A stretch of 22,891 nucleotides of DNA from Acidobacteriaceae bacterium. Lineage in GTDB: Bacteria > Acidobacteriota > Terriglobia > Terriglobales > Acidobacteriaceae. This document shows, piece by piece, positions 15,352 through 22,891 of this stretch. Position numbers and translations under genes: made by a program. The notes under the pieces are model-generated. The model was given only the letters and a program-made list of their open reading frames with translations. It ran no database searches and had not been told where the DNA came from. How positions within the stretch are numbered: position 1 is the first letter of the stretch; each line of letters opens with the position of its first letter. The DNA lies in NCBI GenBank assembly GCA_003133425.1, contig PKXI01000176.1, forward strand, positions 1 through 22,891. Direction: 5' to 3'.

Positions 15352-16241
15352 GCATTCTAAGACGCTGCGCTTCCCTTGCCTTGCTAGGGCTTCCGCTGCT
15401 GCTTTCCGGCTGTTGGGTAATCTCAACAAACCGCAGGCTGCCTGTGCCCATGGCGCCATCGATCGTGCAGTCGGTCACACCCGATGTGCTCGTAGCGCAG
15501 TTGAATCAGCGTTGGAACTCTCTCGATACCATGACCGCGAAGGTCGAGATCCAGGCGAGCGTTCTAAAAACAAAGCAGGGCGTAGCCACCGATTACACCA
15601 CCGTGGGCGGAAACATTCTGTTTCGCAAGCCGGAGATGCTTCGGGTGCTGGGTCGGGCCCCGGTTATTGGATTGCCTATCTTCGATATGGCAAGCGACGG
15701 CGACACTTTCACGCTGTACATTCCGTCGAAGAAGGTTGCTTACACGGGCTCGGCATTGTTGAAGAAGAAATCGGCCAACCAACTGGAGAATTTGCGGCCG
15801 GGCTTCTTTCTCGACGCTCTTGTAGTGCGGGGACTCGAACCAGATGATTTCTATTCGGTGACCTCGGACTCTGAAACGATTGAAGACGCGGCCAAGAAGC
15901 ACCTCTACTTCGTGCCGGAATATGTGCTGAGCATTACGCGGCATACCCCAGGCAGCCACCACGATACGCCGGTGCGCGTTGTGACATTCCATCGCGAGGA
16001 CCTGCTTCCTTACCAACAGGACATGTACGACGCCAACGGCAACCTCGATACCCAGGTTTTCTACACGAACTACCAGGACTTCGGTTCCGGGCTGTACCCA
16101 TCGACGGTCATTATCAAGCGCCCAATTGAGGACTCGCAGATTGTTCTGACGGTGGATAAAGTGACGAAGAACGTGCCCCTGCCGGCTGACCAGTTCGTAG
16201 TGACCATTCCCGAGGGCACCGAGATGAAGAATCTGCACTAA
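15348..16241 (+). CDS. DUF4292-like envelope lipoprotein
   Basis: This 297-aa protein has a lipoprotein signal peptide with a clear lipobox, LLLSGC (Cys22), so it is anchored in the outer or inner membrane and exposed to the periplasm. The mature part is beta-rich (NSLDTMTAKVEIQASV, GNILFRKPEMLRVLG) and resembles DUF4292-type proteins, which have a LolA/LolB-like fold that can hold lipid. This assignment is from memory of the family pattern. The ATG overlaps the mltG stop codon as ATGA, showing translational coupling. A joint role in cell-envelope assembly is a fair inference, but no direct partner is known. The gene ends at a strong terminator shared with receptor 2. Confidence 0.82.
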   Translation: MSILRRCASLALLGLPLLLSGCWVISTNRRLPVPMAPSIVQSVTPDVLVAQLNQRWNSLDTMTAKVEIQASVLKTKQGVATDYTTVGGNILFRKPEMLRVLGRAPVIGLPIFDMASDGDTFTLYIPSKKVAYTGSALLKKKSANQLENLRPGFFLDALVVRGLEPDDFYSVTSDSETIEDAAKKHLYFVPEYVLSITRHTPGSHHDTPVRVVTFHREDLLPYQQDMYDANGNLDTQVFYTNYQDFGSGLYPSTVIIKRPIEDSQIVLTVDKVTKNVPLPADQFVVTIPEGTEMKNLH

Positions 16242-16296
16242 TTCATCCATACAGCGCCTCGACGGCGGCATCTATTTCTTCTTTAACCCATTGACT

Positions 16297-16313
16297 TCAC
16301 CTGATTGAGGTGA
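16297..16313. other. Small hairpin TCACCT-N5-AGGTGA
   Basis: TCACCT at 16297-16302 pairs with AGGTGA at 16308-16313 around a five-base loop. It lies between the lipoprotein stop and the strong terminator. Its role is unclear. Confidence 0.35.
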
Positions 16314-16374
16314 GCTCCTACTGGTGTGTTGGGGCCCTTCCTGGAGAAAACCGACTTGTCCGCAGTCAAGAAAC

Positions 16375-16399
16375 ATGGGGCGCCCGACGGGCGCCCCAT
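16375..16399. terminator. Bidirectional terminator between lipoprotein and receptor 2
   Basis: ATGGGGCGCCC at 16375-16385 and GGGCGCCCCAT at 16389-16399 form a perfect 11-bp stem with a three-base loop. It separates the convergent lipoprotein (+) and receptor 2 (-). On + it is followed by TAGTTCTGTTC, on - by GTTTCTTG, so both tails are moderately T-rich. Confidence 0.8.
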
Positions 16400-16435
16400 T
16401 AGTTCTGTTCAATGAAACCGTTCAGGTCGATGCGT

Positions 16436-19400
16436 TTAAAACAGGAGACGTCCACCAACCTGGATGATGCGCTGGCTGCCTCCGCTGCCGGTGACCTGTC
16501 CGTAGGTGCTGCTGCTTATAGCAGCGGACGGGGTACCAAGGTTTACCAGGTTGAAGACGTTGGATACTTCGCCGCGAAGCTGGAACTTCATTCGCTCATA
16601 GACGGTGAAATCGCGGAAGAGAGATGCATCGACATTTTTGTAGCCCGGCACGTCGAGTTGTGCCGGACGCTCGTTGCCAAGCAGGCCCGCCGGACCGAGT
16701 CCAGCACAACCCGCATCGACGCCGGGTCTGCAATAGACCGACGTATCGAACCATTGCGCCATTTCCGCAGTACGAGTTCCTTTGATGGTGCGCGGGACCT
16801 TGCCAGGAATAATGCTTGGGCGGTTGTTGCCGAGACCCGAGAAGTAGTTGTCGACGCCAGTGGTCACGGTGAATGGTTGACCGCTGTTCGCCGTCCAGAT
16901 GCCGGAGATCGACCAGCCGTTCAGAGCCGTTTTTACTACGCGGTTGTAAGAGTCGAAGTAGTCCGGCTTCCAGACAAAGGACATCGTCATCATGTGACGG
17001 CGGTCCTGATCCGAACGCTGGCGGTATTCAAGCTGCGGGAGATTGGCATCCACAAAGACGCCATTTAGGCCGCTGGTGCTGTCGAGCGCGTTGCTCTGCA
17101 GCGTGTGGCTCCAGCTGTAATAGCCCTTCGCGCTGATGTGATGCGTGAGGCGCTGGTCCACCGTAACCTGAATGCCGTTGTAGTTGGAGTTCTGATTGGA
17201 TTTGATGATCCAGATGTTGCTGTACATCGGGCTGGCTGCCGACGCACCGTAGTTGTTAATGCTGCTGTTGAGCGGGCGGCGATTGTTGACCGTCGCGCTG
17301 GTATTGGCATAGCCGCAAGCCTGGGTGGTGTCAGTGCAACTGGCACCCGAGACGCCGCCTGCGGTGACGTTGAACTGCGGGCCGTTGATGTCGTTGTAAA
17401 GCGGAGTCTTGCGGTTCAGCGAACCGACATAGTTGATGCTCATCGATGTGCTTCTGCCAAGCTGCTGCTGAATACCGAAATTGAGCTGGATGGAATACGG
17501 CCAGCGGTAGTTCGGGTCGAAGGCTACGTCCTGGGTGAGCGGAAGGAATGTTGCAATGCCCTTCTGGTAATTGAACAACAGGCTTGGGTAGGGGTTTGAC
17601 CCGGTTGGGAACTCGGTTGGATCGCCGGAGTACGGGTGGGTCAGAGAAACCACCTTGCTGTAGCCGCTATTGCGCACGGCGTATGGAGAGTAGTTCGACG
17701 GAAACTCCCATTCGTTGCCGGCAATGCCGCCAAAGAAGATGCCGCCGGCGCCGTGGATGACCGTCTTGCCATCGTCAAAGGGATCCCAGGCGAAGCCAAG
17801 ACGCGGCGAGAAATGGTTATTCGGGGTGAACACGCCGCCCTTGTGAACACCAGGATCTCCCGGGAACAGCATGCCGATCGGGGCCAGTGTCTTGGTGGTG
17901 CCGATGATCGACACGGTCGGAAATGCATGCGATTGCACGCCGGGTTTGAAGTTCGTCTGCATGCGCTGGGGATCGGTGGGCGCCTGCTGCCAGTCGTAGC
18001 GAACACCGATGTTAACGGTAAGGTTGCGGAGGAGTTTCCACTCATCCTGCGCGAAGACTCCGTAGCTGAAATAGTTCGCGTTTGCATACAGGCCAGTATC
18101 CTGGCCCATGCCGGCTGGAGTTCCAGCGAGGAAGTCCGAAAGTCCGTTGGTGGTGCGGGCCGCGGATTTACCATTCGTTGTCGAGAAGGTGAATGTACCG
18201 TAATTGTTGAGTGAAGTGAGCTGGAAGTCCTTTTCCAGACCCGCTTCGCCGCCAAGATACAGTGATTGGTTGCCACGGGTTGTACTCAACACATCGCGAA
18301 CCCCGTAAACATTCGCGCCGGCCTTCGGGCCCGTGATGGCCTAGGTGAGCGAAAAGCCTTCCACGCCGCCCACGCTGATGTTGGGTCGCGAAGGAGTTCC
18401 CACGACGCCAAAGTCAGAGCCGAAGTCTGCAAGGGTCGTGGCCGGCGTCGCATTACGTCCACCGTTCTGGCGCGTGTAGTTTGCCCAAAACTGGTTGATG
18501 GTCCGCGGACTGATCGTCCAGACGTCACTGGCGTTGGCGTTTTGCTGCTTGTTGACGTAGTGAGAAGACGTCCAGTTCTGGGTGAACCCACCGAGGTTGA
18601 CCACAACCTGGTAGTTGAGCAGGAAGTAGCTAAGCGTCACCCGGTGTGCTGGCGTGATCTGGTGATCGCTCTTGATAAGGTACTCTTCATTCTGTTCCGG
18701 CAAGGGCGACCGTGTGCGATATGTATATTTGGTGTCACCTGTCTGAAACGGTTGCTGTGCGGGGAGATTCTTCACGAGATAGTTCAGAATGTTGACCGCG
18801 GTCGGATCGACCGACGGAAGAGTGTTATTCGGATACGGTGTGAGCGTCTTCGGATTGCACACCAGGAAGTGAACGGCGGTGTTGGCGGCTGTTGTCGGCG
18901 TTGTTGTGCAATTTGCCTGCTCAGCCGAAGTTGGCGTGTTTTCAGAGAAGTTACCGGCGATCTGCGCGGCAGTCGGAAGGCTGCCACTGTAGTTGCCATA
19001 CTGAATGAAGCGATAGCCACCGAAGCTGCCGAAGAAAAAGTCCTTGTCGCGGCGAATGGGACCACCCAGAGTTCCGCCGAACCGGTGCTGGTTATACGGA
19101 TTCTTGGTAGCGCCCACGCCGGAGTTATGCGCGATCGCATTGAAATTTCTGTCGCGGAAGAACTCGAATGCTGAGCCATGGAACTGGTTGGTGCCGCCTT
19201 TGGTGACAATGCTGACCACCGCCCCGGAGTAGCGGCCAAGCTGCGCGCTAAAGTTGTTGGTGACGACGTTGAACTGGCTTACGGCGTCAGGGTTGGGTAC
19301 CTGATTGCCGCTATTGCGGAGGCCGGTCATGTTGAGGCCACCATCGAGGTAATACGATACCTGGGCTACAAAGCCGTCAGTGGAGCCGTTCGACAGGACC

Positions 19401-19942
19401 TTGATTTCCTGATAACCAAGGCTGTTGACGGTCTGGACATTCTGTACGCCTGGCACAAGTTGGAGCAAGCGGTCCACGTTCCGGTTGACGAGCGGTAAGT
19501 TATCGATTTCCACATTCGAGACTGTATCGCCGAGTGTGGAATCGCTGAGGTTGACGAGCGGCACGTCGGCCGTAACGCTGACTGTTTCGCTCTGAGTGCC
19601 GATATCGAGCGTCAAATTCAACGTCGCATCCTGCATGACCGCGAGGACGATGCCGCTGCGTTCAAGCGCTTTGAAGTTCGGAGCGGATACCGAAACCTTG
19701 TAAGGGCCAATGGGAAGGAATTCCTCGTGATAAGTTCCATCTCCCTTGGAGGTTGTGACTCGCGCGAAATTCGTATCCGTCTGGGTCAACGTAATCTTCG
19801 CGCTTAGAATTGCAGCGCCCGATGAATCTGTGATCGTGCCAGAAAGACTGGCTGTGCTGAGCTGGGCTTGCGCTCCAACCGCCGCAAAAACGGCGATCAG
19901 CAGCGCGAACAGCCCGCCGCGCAGGATGTGTATGCGTTTCAT
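16436..19942 (-). pseudogene. Oar-like TonB-dependent receptor 2, single in-frame TAG
   Basis: Read through one stop codon, this gene encodes an outer-membrane receptor of 1168 codons. It starts at ATG 19942, nine bases after AAGGAG, with a signal peptide ending at GAQAQ (residue 27). A carboxypeptidase-regulatory-like domain follows (about 28-115, SLSGTITDSSGAAILSAKIT), then the plug (about 120-230, LPLVNRNVDRLLQLVPGV) and a barrel ending GGRLLF with the terminal Phe. TAG at 18343-18341 (codon 534) interrupts the barrel after VEGFSLT. The same frame continues without a break as AITGPKAGANVYGVRDVLST, so nothing is lost or shifted. A CAG (Gln) to TAG transition is the simplest explanation. A GTG at 18292 could start the downstream frame, but it has no signal peptide. 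The gene is divergent from a membrane-bound regulator. Confidence 0.87.
18341..18343 (-). other. In-frame amber codon within receptor 2
   Basis: CTA on + is TAG on - at codon 534. Sixteen sense codons follow before the next possible start (GTG 18292), all in the frame of both flanking parts. This is a substitution-type lesion, with no insertion or deletion. Confidence 0.9.
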
Positions 19943-20530
19943 GAATTGGCTCTCCTTTTGAAGTTGTGCAAGTTCCTTCTGAATAATCAATCCGACTTGC
20001 ATTGTGTTTCGTATCATCAATATTCCCCAGGCTCGAGCCGGCGATCCGGTCAATTTGCACTCAAAACCGGAATGATTTGGCGCCTGCGCAATCGCTATTT
20101 CAAGGGCCCAATTAGGCTCTTCCTTAAAAATGACCCCAGCAAGTCAATTCGCAGTGGTGCCCACTGTGGGCACCACTGTAGGCAGATTCAGCACAAAGGT
20201 TCTAAATTTATTTGAATCAGAGTGATGGAGATAGACAGCCCGCAGACGAATGGGCCTTGGTAAGCAAGTTGCACCTGCTGGAAGAGCCCGATTGAGACAC
20301 CCCAACCTGGCCCTCCATTAGCGTTAAACGAGAATTCCTCATCTGGATTGAGTAAAATGGTGGTCTTGCCGGGCAACAGACTTCGCCGACAGCAACTGGT
20401 CCGGCGTTGCGTGCAATCAAGCGGTTGTTACGGTGAGAAAGACCGAACACTGATCCGTCGCCCTGGGAACGCTGGGTAGCGGCAGGTGACGAAGATTGCT
20501 GGCCGCAGCTGCACTGTTGAGGAAGCGCCG
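19943..20530. promoter_or_regulatory. Divergent control region of receptor 2 and its regulator
   Basis: This gap of nearly 590 bases separates receptor 2 (-) from the winged-helix gene (+). It contains the 27-base palindrome at 20152-20178, and I could not assign convincing core promoter hexamers. A minus-strand frame of 62 codons at 20188-20376 (TTG start) has no ribosome site or recognisable domain and I do not treat it as a gene. The rest shows nothing I can name. Confidence 0.5.
20152..20178. promoter_or_regulatory. Perfect 27-base palindrome, probable operator
   Basis: CAGTGGTGCCCAC at 20152-20164 and GTGGGCACCACTG at 20166-20178 are exact inverted copies around a single T. It lies about 210 bases upstream of receptor 2 and about 350 upstream of the regulator start. 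The symmetry suggests binding of a dimeric transcription factor; a transcribed hairpin is the alternative. No T-run follows on either strand, which speaks against a terminator. Confidence 0.55.
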
Positions 20531-21856
20531 ATGATAGAGCCAACGCCGCAGATTGAGGAACAACTCGATGTTGAGGCAAGTTGGGCGCTGCTCGAGCGCG
20601 TTGCTTCAAGCGCCCAGTTGAGACGCGCAACTCGGCTTAAGGAACTCCTCTTTTATGTCGGCCAGCGTTCCATAAGGGAAGGCTGCGACCAGATTCATGA
20701 ACAGGAGATTGGCGCCAAGGTCTTTGGGCGCCAGGACAGCTACGACACCAGCTTCGACAATATCGTGCGCACTAACGTAAGCGACCTGCGCAAGCGGATC
20801 GAAGCTTATTTCAACTCGGAGGGATTGCATGAGAACGTGATCATGGAAATCCCCCGTGGCAGCTATGTCCCCGTGTTCCGGAATCGACAAGCAGAGGCCC
20901 ATCTTGATGTGGAACCGCTGCTCAACGGCGCCCCCGCGACTGCGGAATCGCATGCCGACGGAGCAGTCACTGCAGGTGACCCAAAGCGGTCACGCTGGAT
21001 GGTGGCCGCACTAGTCGCTGAGGGACTGATCGCTGTCCTATTAGCGATCGGCTGCGTGACCCTCTGGATGGAAAATCGCGCCGTCAATCGCTCCTTTTAT
21101 GCATGGCAATACAAGCCCTCTGTAGCGGCATTCTGGACCGACTTTCTTGGCGCCAGTCCCGACACGGATGTCGTGATGCCCGACACGTCCTTTGCGATGC
21201 TTGAGAGCATTAGCAGAAAGACGTTTTCATTCAATGATTATCTGAGCCGCAACTACGCAAGCGCGCTCGACGATCCGGGTCTGAGTCCGGACACGCGCAT
21301 CGCCCTCGGCCTGATCGCGGCCAGGAACCTGGGAACACCAAGCGGATTCAAGTTGACGCAACGCATCCTGGCGCTCGACCCTTTAGGCAAACGGATTCAC
21401 CCCTACTACTCGCGCGACTACATGCCTGCGCTGCTGAAACGCGACAATGTGATTCTGATTGGCGCGCGGATCGCAAATCCCTGGGATGAATTGTTTGAAA
21501 GCCGGATGAACTTTACTGCGAAAACCGAGAACAGCTTCACATCCATAACCAACCGCGCACCTGCAGCCGGAGAGCAAAAGGTCTACATCCGAACCGACTC
21601 AGTGGGATATTGCACGGTTGCTTACCTGCCCAACCCAAGCAGTGGCGGCGAAGTTCTGCTCATGGAGGGGACAAGCGCTGAGGCAACAGAAGCTGCCGGG
21701 GACTTCCTGCTTTCGGAAGACCAGCTATCGAATTTCCGGAACAATCTGCATGTAACGAGATTCCCGTACTTTGAAGCGCTGTTGAAGATCTCGGCAGTGC
21801 GGGGAACTCCGCTGACGGTCACGATTGAGGCGTACCGGACGTATCCCAAACATTAG
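20531..21856 (+). CDS. Membrane-anchored winged-helix transcriptional regulator
   Basis: This protein of 441 aa has three parts. A cytoplasmic N-terminal winged-helix-like domain (about residues 18-116) contains RLKELLFYVGQRSIREG, IGAKVFGR, DNIVRTNVSDLRKRIEAYF and IPRGSYVPVF, the pattern of acidobacterial OmpR/ToxR-like DNA-binding modules. One membrane helix (about 156-180, VAALVAEGLIAVLLAIGCVTLWM) follows. The C-terminal part of about 260 residues, which must lie in the periplasm if DNA binding is cytoplasmic, is a domain I do not recognise (PDTDVVMPDTSF, DNVILIGARIANPWDELFE). The layout is that of a ToxR/CadC-type one-component sensor. ATG 20531 is preferred because GAGGA lies seven to nine bases upstream; GTG 20486 lacks one. 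Its position divergent from receptor 2 suggests control of that receptor. Confidence 0.82.
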   Translation: MIEPTPQIEEQLDVEASWALLERVASSAQLRRATRLKELLFYVGQRSIREGCDQIHEQEIGAKVFGRQDSYDTSFDNIVRTNVSDLRKRIEAYFNSEGLHENVIMEIPRGSYVPVFRNRQAEAHLDVEPLLNGAPATAESHADGAVTAGDPKRSRWMVAALVAEGLIAVLLAIGCVTLWMENRAVNRSFYAWQYKPSVAAFWTDFLGASPDTDVVMPDTSFAMLESISRKTFSFNDYLSRNYASALDDPGLSPDTRIALGLIAARNLGTPSGFKLTQRILALDPLGKRIHPYYSRDYMPALLKRDNVILIGARIANPWDELFESRMNFTAKTENSFTSITNRAPAAGEQKVYIRTDSVGYCTVAYLPNPSSGGEVLLMEGTSAEATEAAGDFLLSEDQLSNFRNNLHVTRFPYFEALLKISAVRGTPLTVTIEAYRTYPKH

Positions 21857-21871
21857 GGCCTACGCACACTG

Positions 21872-21889
21872 GAGCGATGGTGTTCGCTC
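21872..21889. terminator. Short hairpin between convergent genes
   Basis: GAGCGA at 21872-21877 pairs with TCGCTC at 21884-21889 around a six-base loop, in the 36-base gap between the regulator and the DUF5666-like gene. The position fits a shared terminator, but there is no T-run. Confidence 0.35.
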
Positions 21890-21892
21890 GCC

Positions 21893-22744
21893 CTATTGAG
21901 GCGCGCCGCTGCGGGGGACCGTGGGCGTTCCTCCCTGTGGCATTCCCATGACGTTGACTGTGGTTGCGGTGAAAGTTCCGTCCTTGAGGGCGCCTTCAGC
22001 GCGGACATTATCGCCAACCTGGATATCGGCAAGCGTGATGGGATCGCGGCGCTTGCGGAAGGTGGTGTTTTCGTCGGCTACAAACGCATGCGGAGCGTTA
22101 TCTGCCGAGCCCATAAGCGTGACCTGCACGCCGGCTATGGCCGTCACCTTGCCCATGATCCACGTCTTGCCGTAGTTGGCTTGCATCTCCTGCATCTGCC
22201 TAGCGCGCTCGGGATCAATTTGCGCAATCACCACCGCGCCCACAGATTTGGCCGTGGCATCCACTTCGCCCATGGCACCAATGGCATCGCCGACCTTGAT
22301 GTCGGTGGATTTGATCTGCTCCGGCGGATTGCCTCCCCGGCCCATGCCGCCGCCGCCGCCCTGGCCGCCTCTTCCCTGTCCCGCACCCATGCCCTGACCG
22401 CCGCTTCTCCCTTCACCACCACCACCGCCGGGGCCGCGCATACCGGCCGGCATCTTGACGATGCGGGTGTTGACGCTGAAGTGGACGGTATAGGTCTCGC
22501 CGGCTTCTGTTTTGATCGTGTAGTGGTCGGCGGCGACTTCAGTCACAGTTCCCATGAGCCCACGGCGGCCTCCCATGCCCATCCCCATTCCGCCATAGCC
22601 GCCCCGGCCGCCACGCTGGCCATAGCCGCCGTTTGCGTTTCCACCACTTTGGGGGGCTGGGGGAGCCGTGTTTGCATCCTGAGCATACGCGGCGGCGCCG
22701 AGCGCAAGAGAAAAGACCATGACGGACAAAAGACGGGTTTTCAT
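21893..22744 (-). CDS. Secreted glycine-rich DUF5666-like protein
   Basis: This 283-aa exported protein has a signal peptide ending near AAAYAQ (residue 22). Two glycine- and methionine-rich stretches (about 37-62 and 102-139, with GGMGMGMGGRRG and GGGGGMGRGG) surround and separate beta-rich modules. The modules read like DUF5666 repeats: VTEVAADHYTIKTEAGETYTVHF, then IKVGDAIGAMGEVDATAKSVGAV, then VTAIAGVQVTLMG and IQVGDNVRAEGALKDGTFTATTVNV. Such domains are small beta-barrels of unknown function in envelope proteins. AGGAG lies five bases before ATG 22744, a strong site. It converges with the regulator and has no obvious link to it. Confidence 0.85.
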   Translation of the reverse strand: MKTRLLSVMVFSLALGAAAYAQDANTAPPAPQSGGNANGGYGQRGGRGGYGGMGMGMGGRRGLMGTVTEVAADHYTIKTEAGETYTVHFSVNTRIVKMPAGMRGPGGGGGEGRSGGQGMGAGQGRGGQGGGGGMGRGGNPPEQIKSTDIKVGDAIGAMGEVDATAKSVGAVVIAQIDPERARQMQEMQANYGKTWIMGKVTAIAGVQVTLMGSADNAPHAFVADENTTFRKRRDPITLADIQVGDNVRAEGALKDGTFTATTVNVMGMPQGGTPTVPRSGAPQ

Positions 22745-22844
22745 GAGAACTCCTGGAAACGGGCGCGAATGCCCTGCTCAGATAGACGTTTTAATTGGGT
22801 CGGGAGACGACTAGTACTGCGGCCGTGTGGATTTGTACTCTCCC

Positions 22845-22864
22845 AGGTCCCAGAATCGGGACCT
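22845..22864. promoter_or_regulatory. Inverted repeat AGGTCCC-N6-GGGACCT near the right end
   Basis: AGGTCCC at 22845-22851 and GGGACCT at 22858-22864 are exact inverted copies around six bases, about 100 bases upstream of the DUF5666-like gene. It may be an operator for that gene or a terminator of a gene beyond the window. The remaining DNA from 22745 to the end holds no coding sequence I can support. Confidence 0.4.
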
Positions 22865-22891
22865 CCACCCCGAGGACGAAGACCTGTCCTT

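Noticed and set aside
14287..15459. Minus-strand frame of 390 codons opposite mltG
   Set aside because: mltG motifs on + are unmistakable; this frame is composition-driven.
18293..18340. Two separate receptor genes instead of one with a stop
   Set aside because: The right part lacks any signal peptide or plug and the left part lacks a barrel end; the frame is continuous across the TAG.
18266..19174. Plus-strand frame of 302 codons opposite receptor 2
   Set aside because: Antisense shadow; the translation shows no domain and the opposite strand is a clear receptor.
20188..20376. 62-codon minus-strand frame between receptor 2 and its regulator
   Set aside because: It starts at TTG, has no ribosome site and no recognised domain. 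It reads somewhat protein-like, so a decayed gene end cannot be excluded.

Overview
The window looks like chromosomal DNA of an Acidobacteriota bacterium, probably class Terriglobia. The main reasons are two divergent secreted proteins of the acidobacterial VWFA-related type, two very long Oar-like TonB-dependent receptors with an N-terminal carboxypeptidase-regulatory-like domain, a membrane-anchored winged-helix regulator of a kind common in that phylum, and an intergenic repeat resembling one I remember from acidobacterial genomes. Most of the DNA looks GC-rich. The methyltransferase stretch at about 5.0-6.3 kb looks AT-richer by eye (not computed).

Layout from left to right. A tRNA-Cys gene with its own terminator is followed by a small orphan gene (-). 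Two VWFA-domain secreted proteins then diverge from a shared 187-base promoter region, the right one followed closely by an EamA-type transporter. A TatA-like translocase subunit (-) and a gene-poor stretch with a repeat element come next, then a lone SAM-dependent methyltransferase (-), about 500 bases without a convincing gene, and a 148-aa orphan (-). A secreted thioredoxin-like protein and a flavin reductase follow on +. They converge on a CDP-alcohol phosphatidyltransferase that lies directly behind greA (-). A 116-aa orphan with an FNR/CRP-like palindrome upstream comes next.

The right half is dominated by two TonB-dependent receptors on the minus strand. Each is intact except for one lesion: a one-base frameshift in the first and a single in-frame TAG in the second. 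Between them lie ruvX (-), which appears to start at a CTG codon, and an mltG-lipoprotein pair (+) overlapping by four bases. The second receptor is divergent from a membrane-spanning winged-helix regulator. A 27-base palindrome lies in the gap, so receptor, operator and regulator could form one sensing and uptake module. A glycine-rich DUF5666-like secreted protein (-) closes the window.

The most interesting points are the two single-lesion receptors, the regulator-palindrome-receptor arrangement, the CTG start of ruvX, and the conserved-looking palindrome ahead of the 116-aa orphan. I do not see phage genes, transposases, CRISPR arrays or a defence island. No clearly new multi-gene system is proven here.
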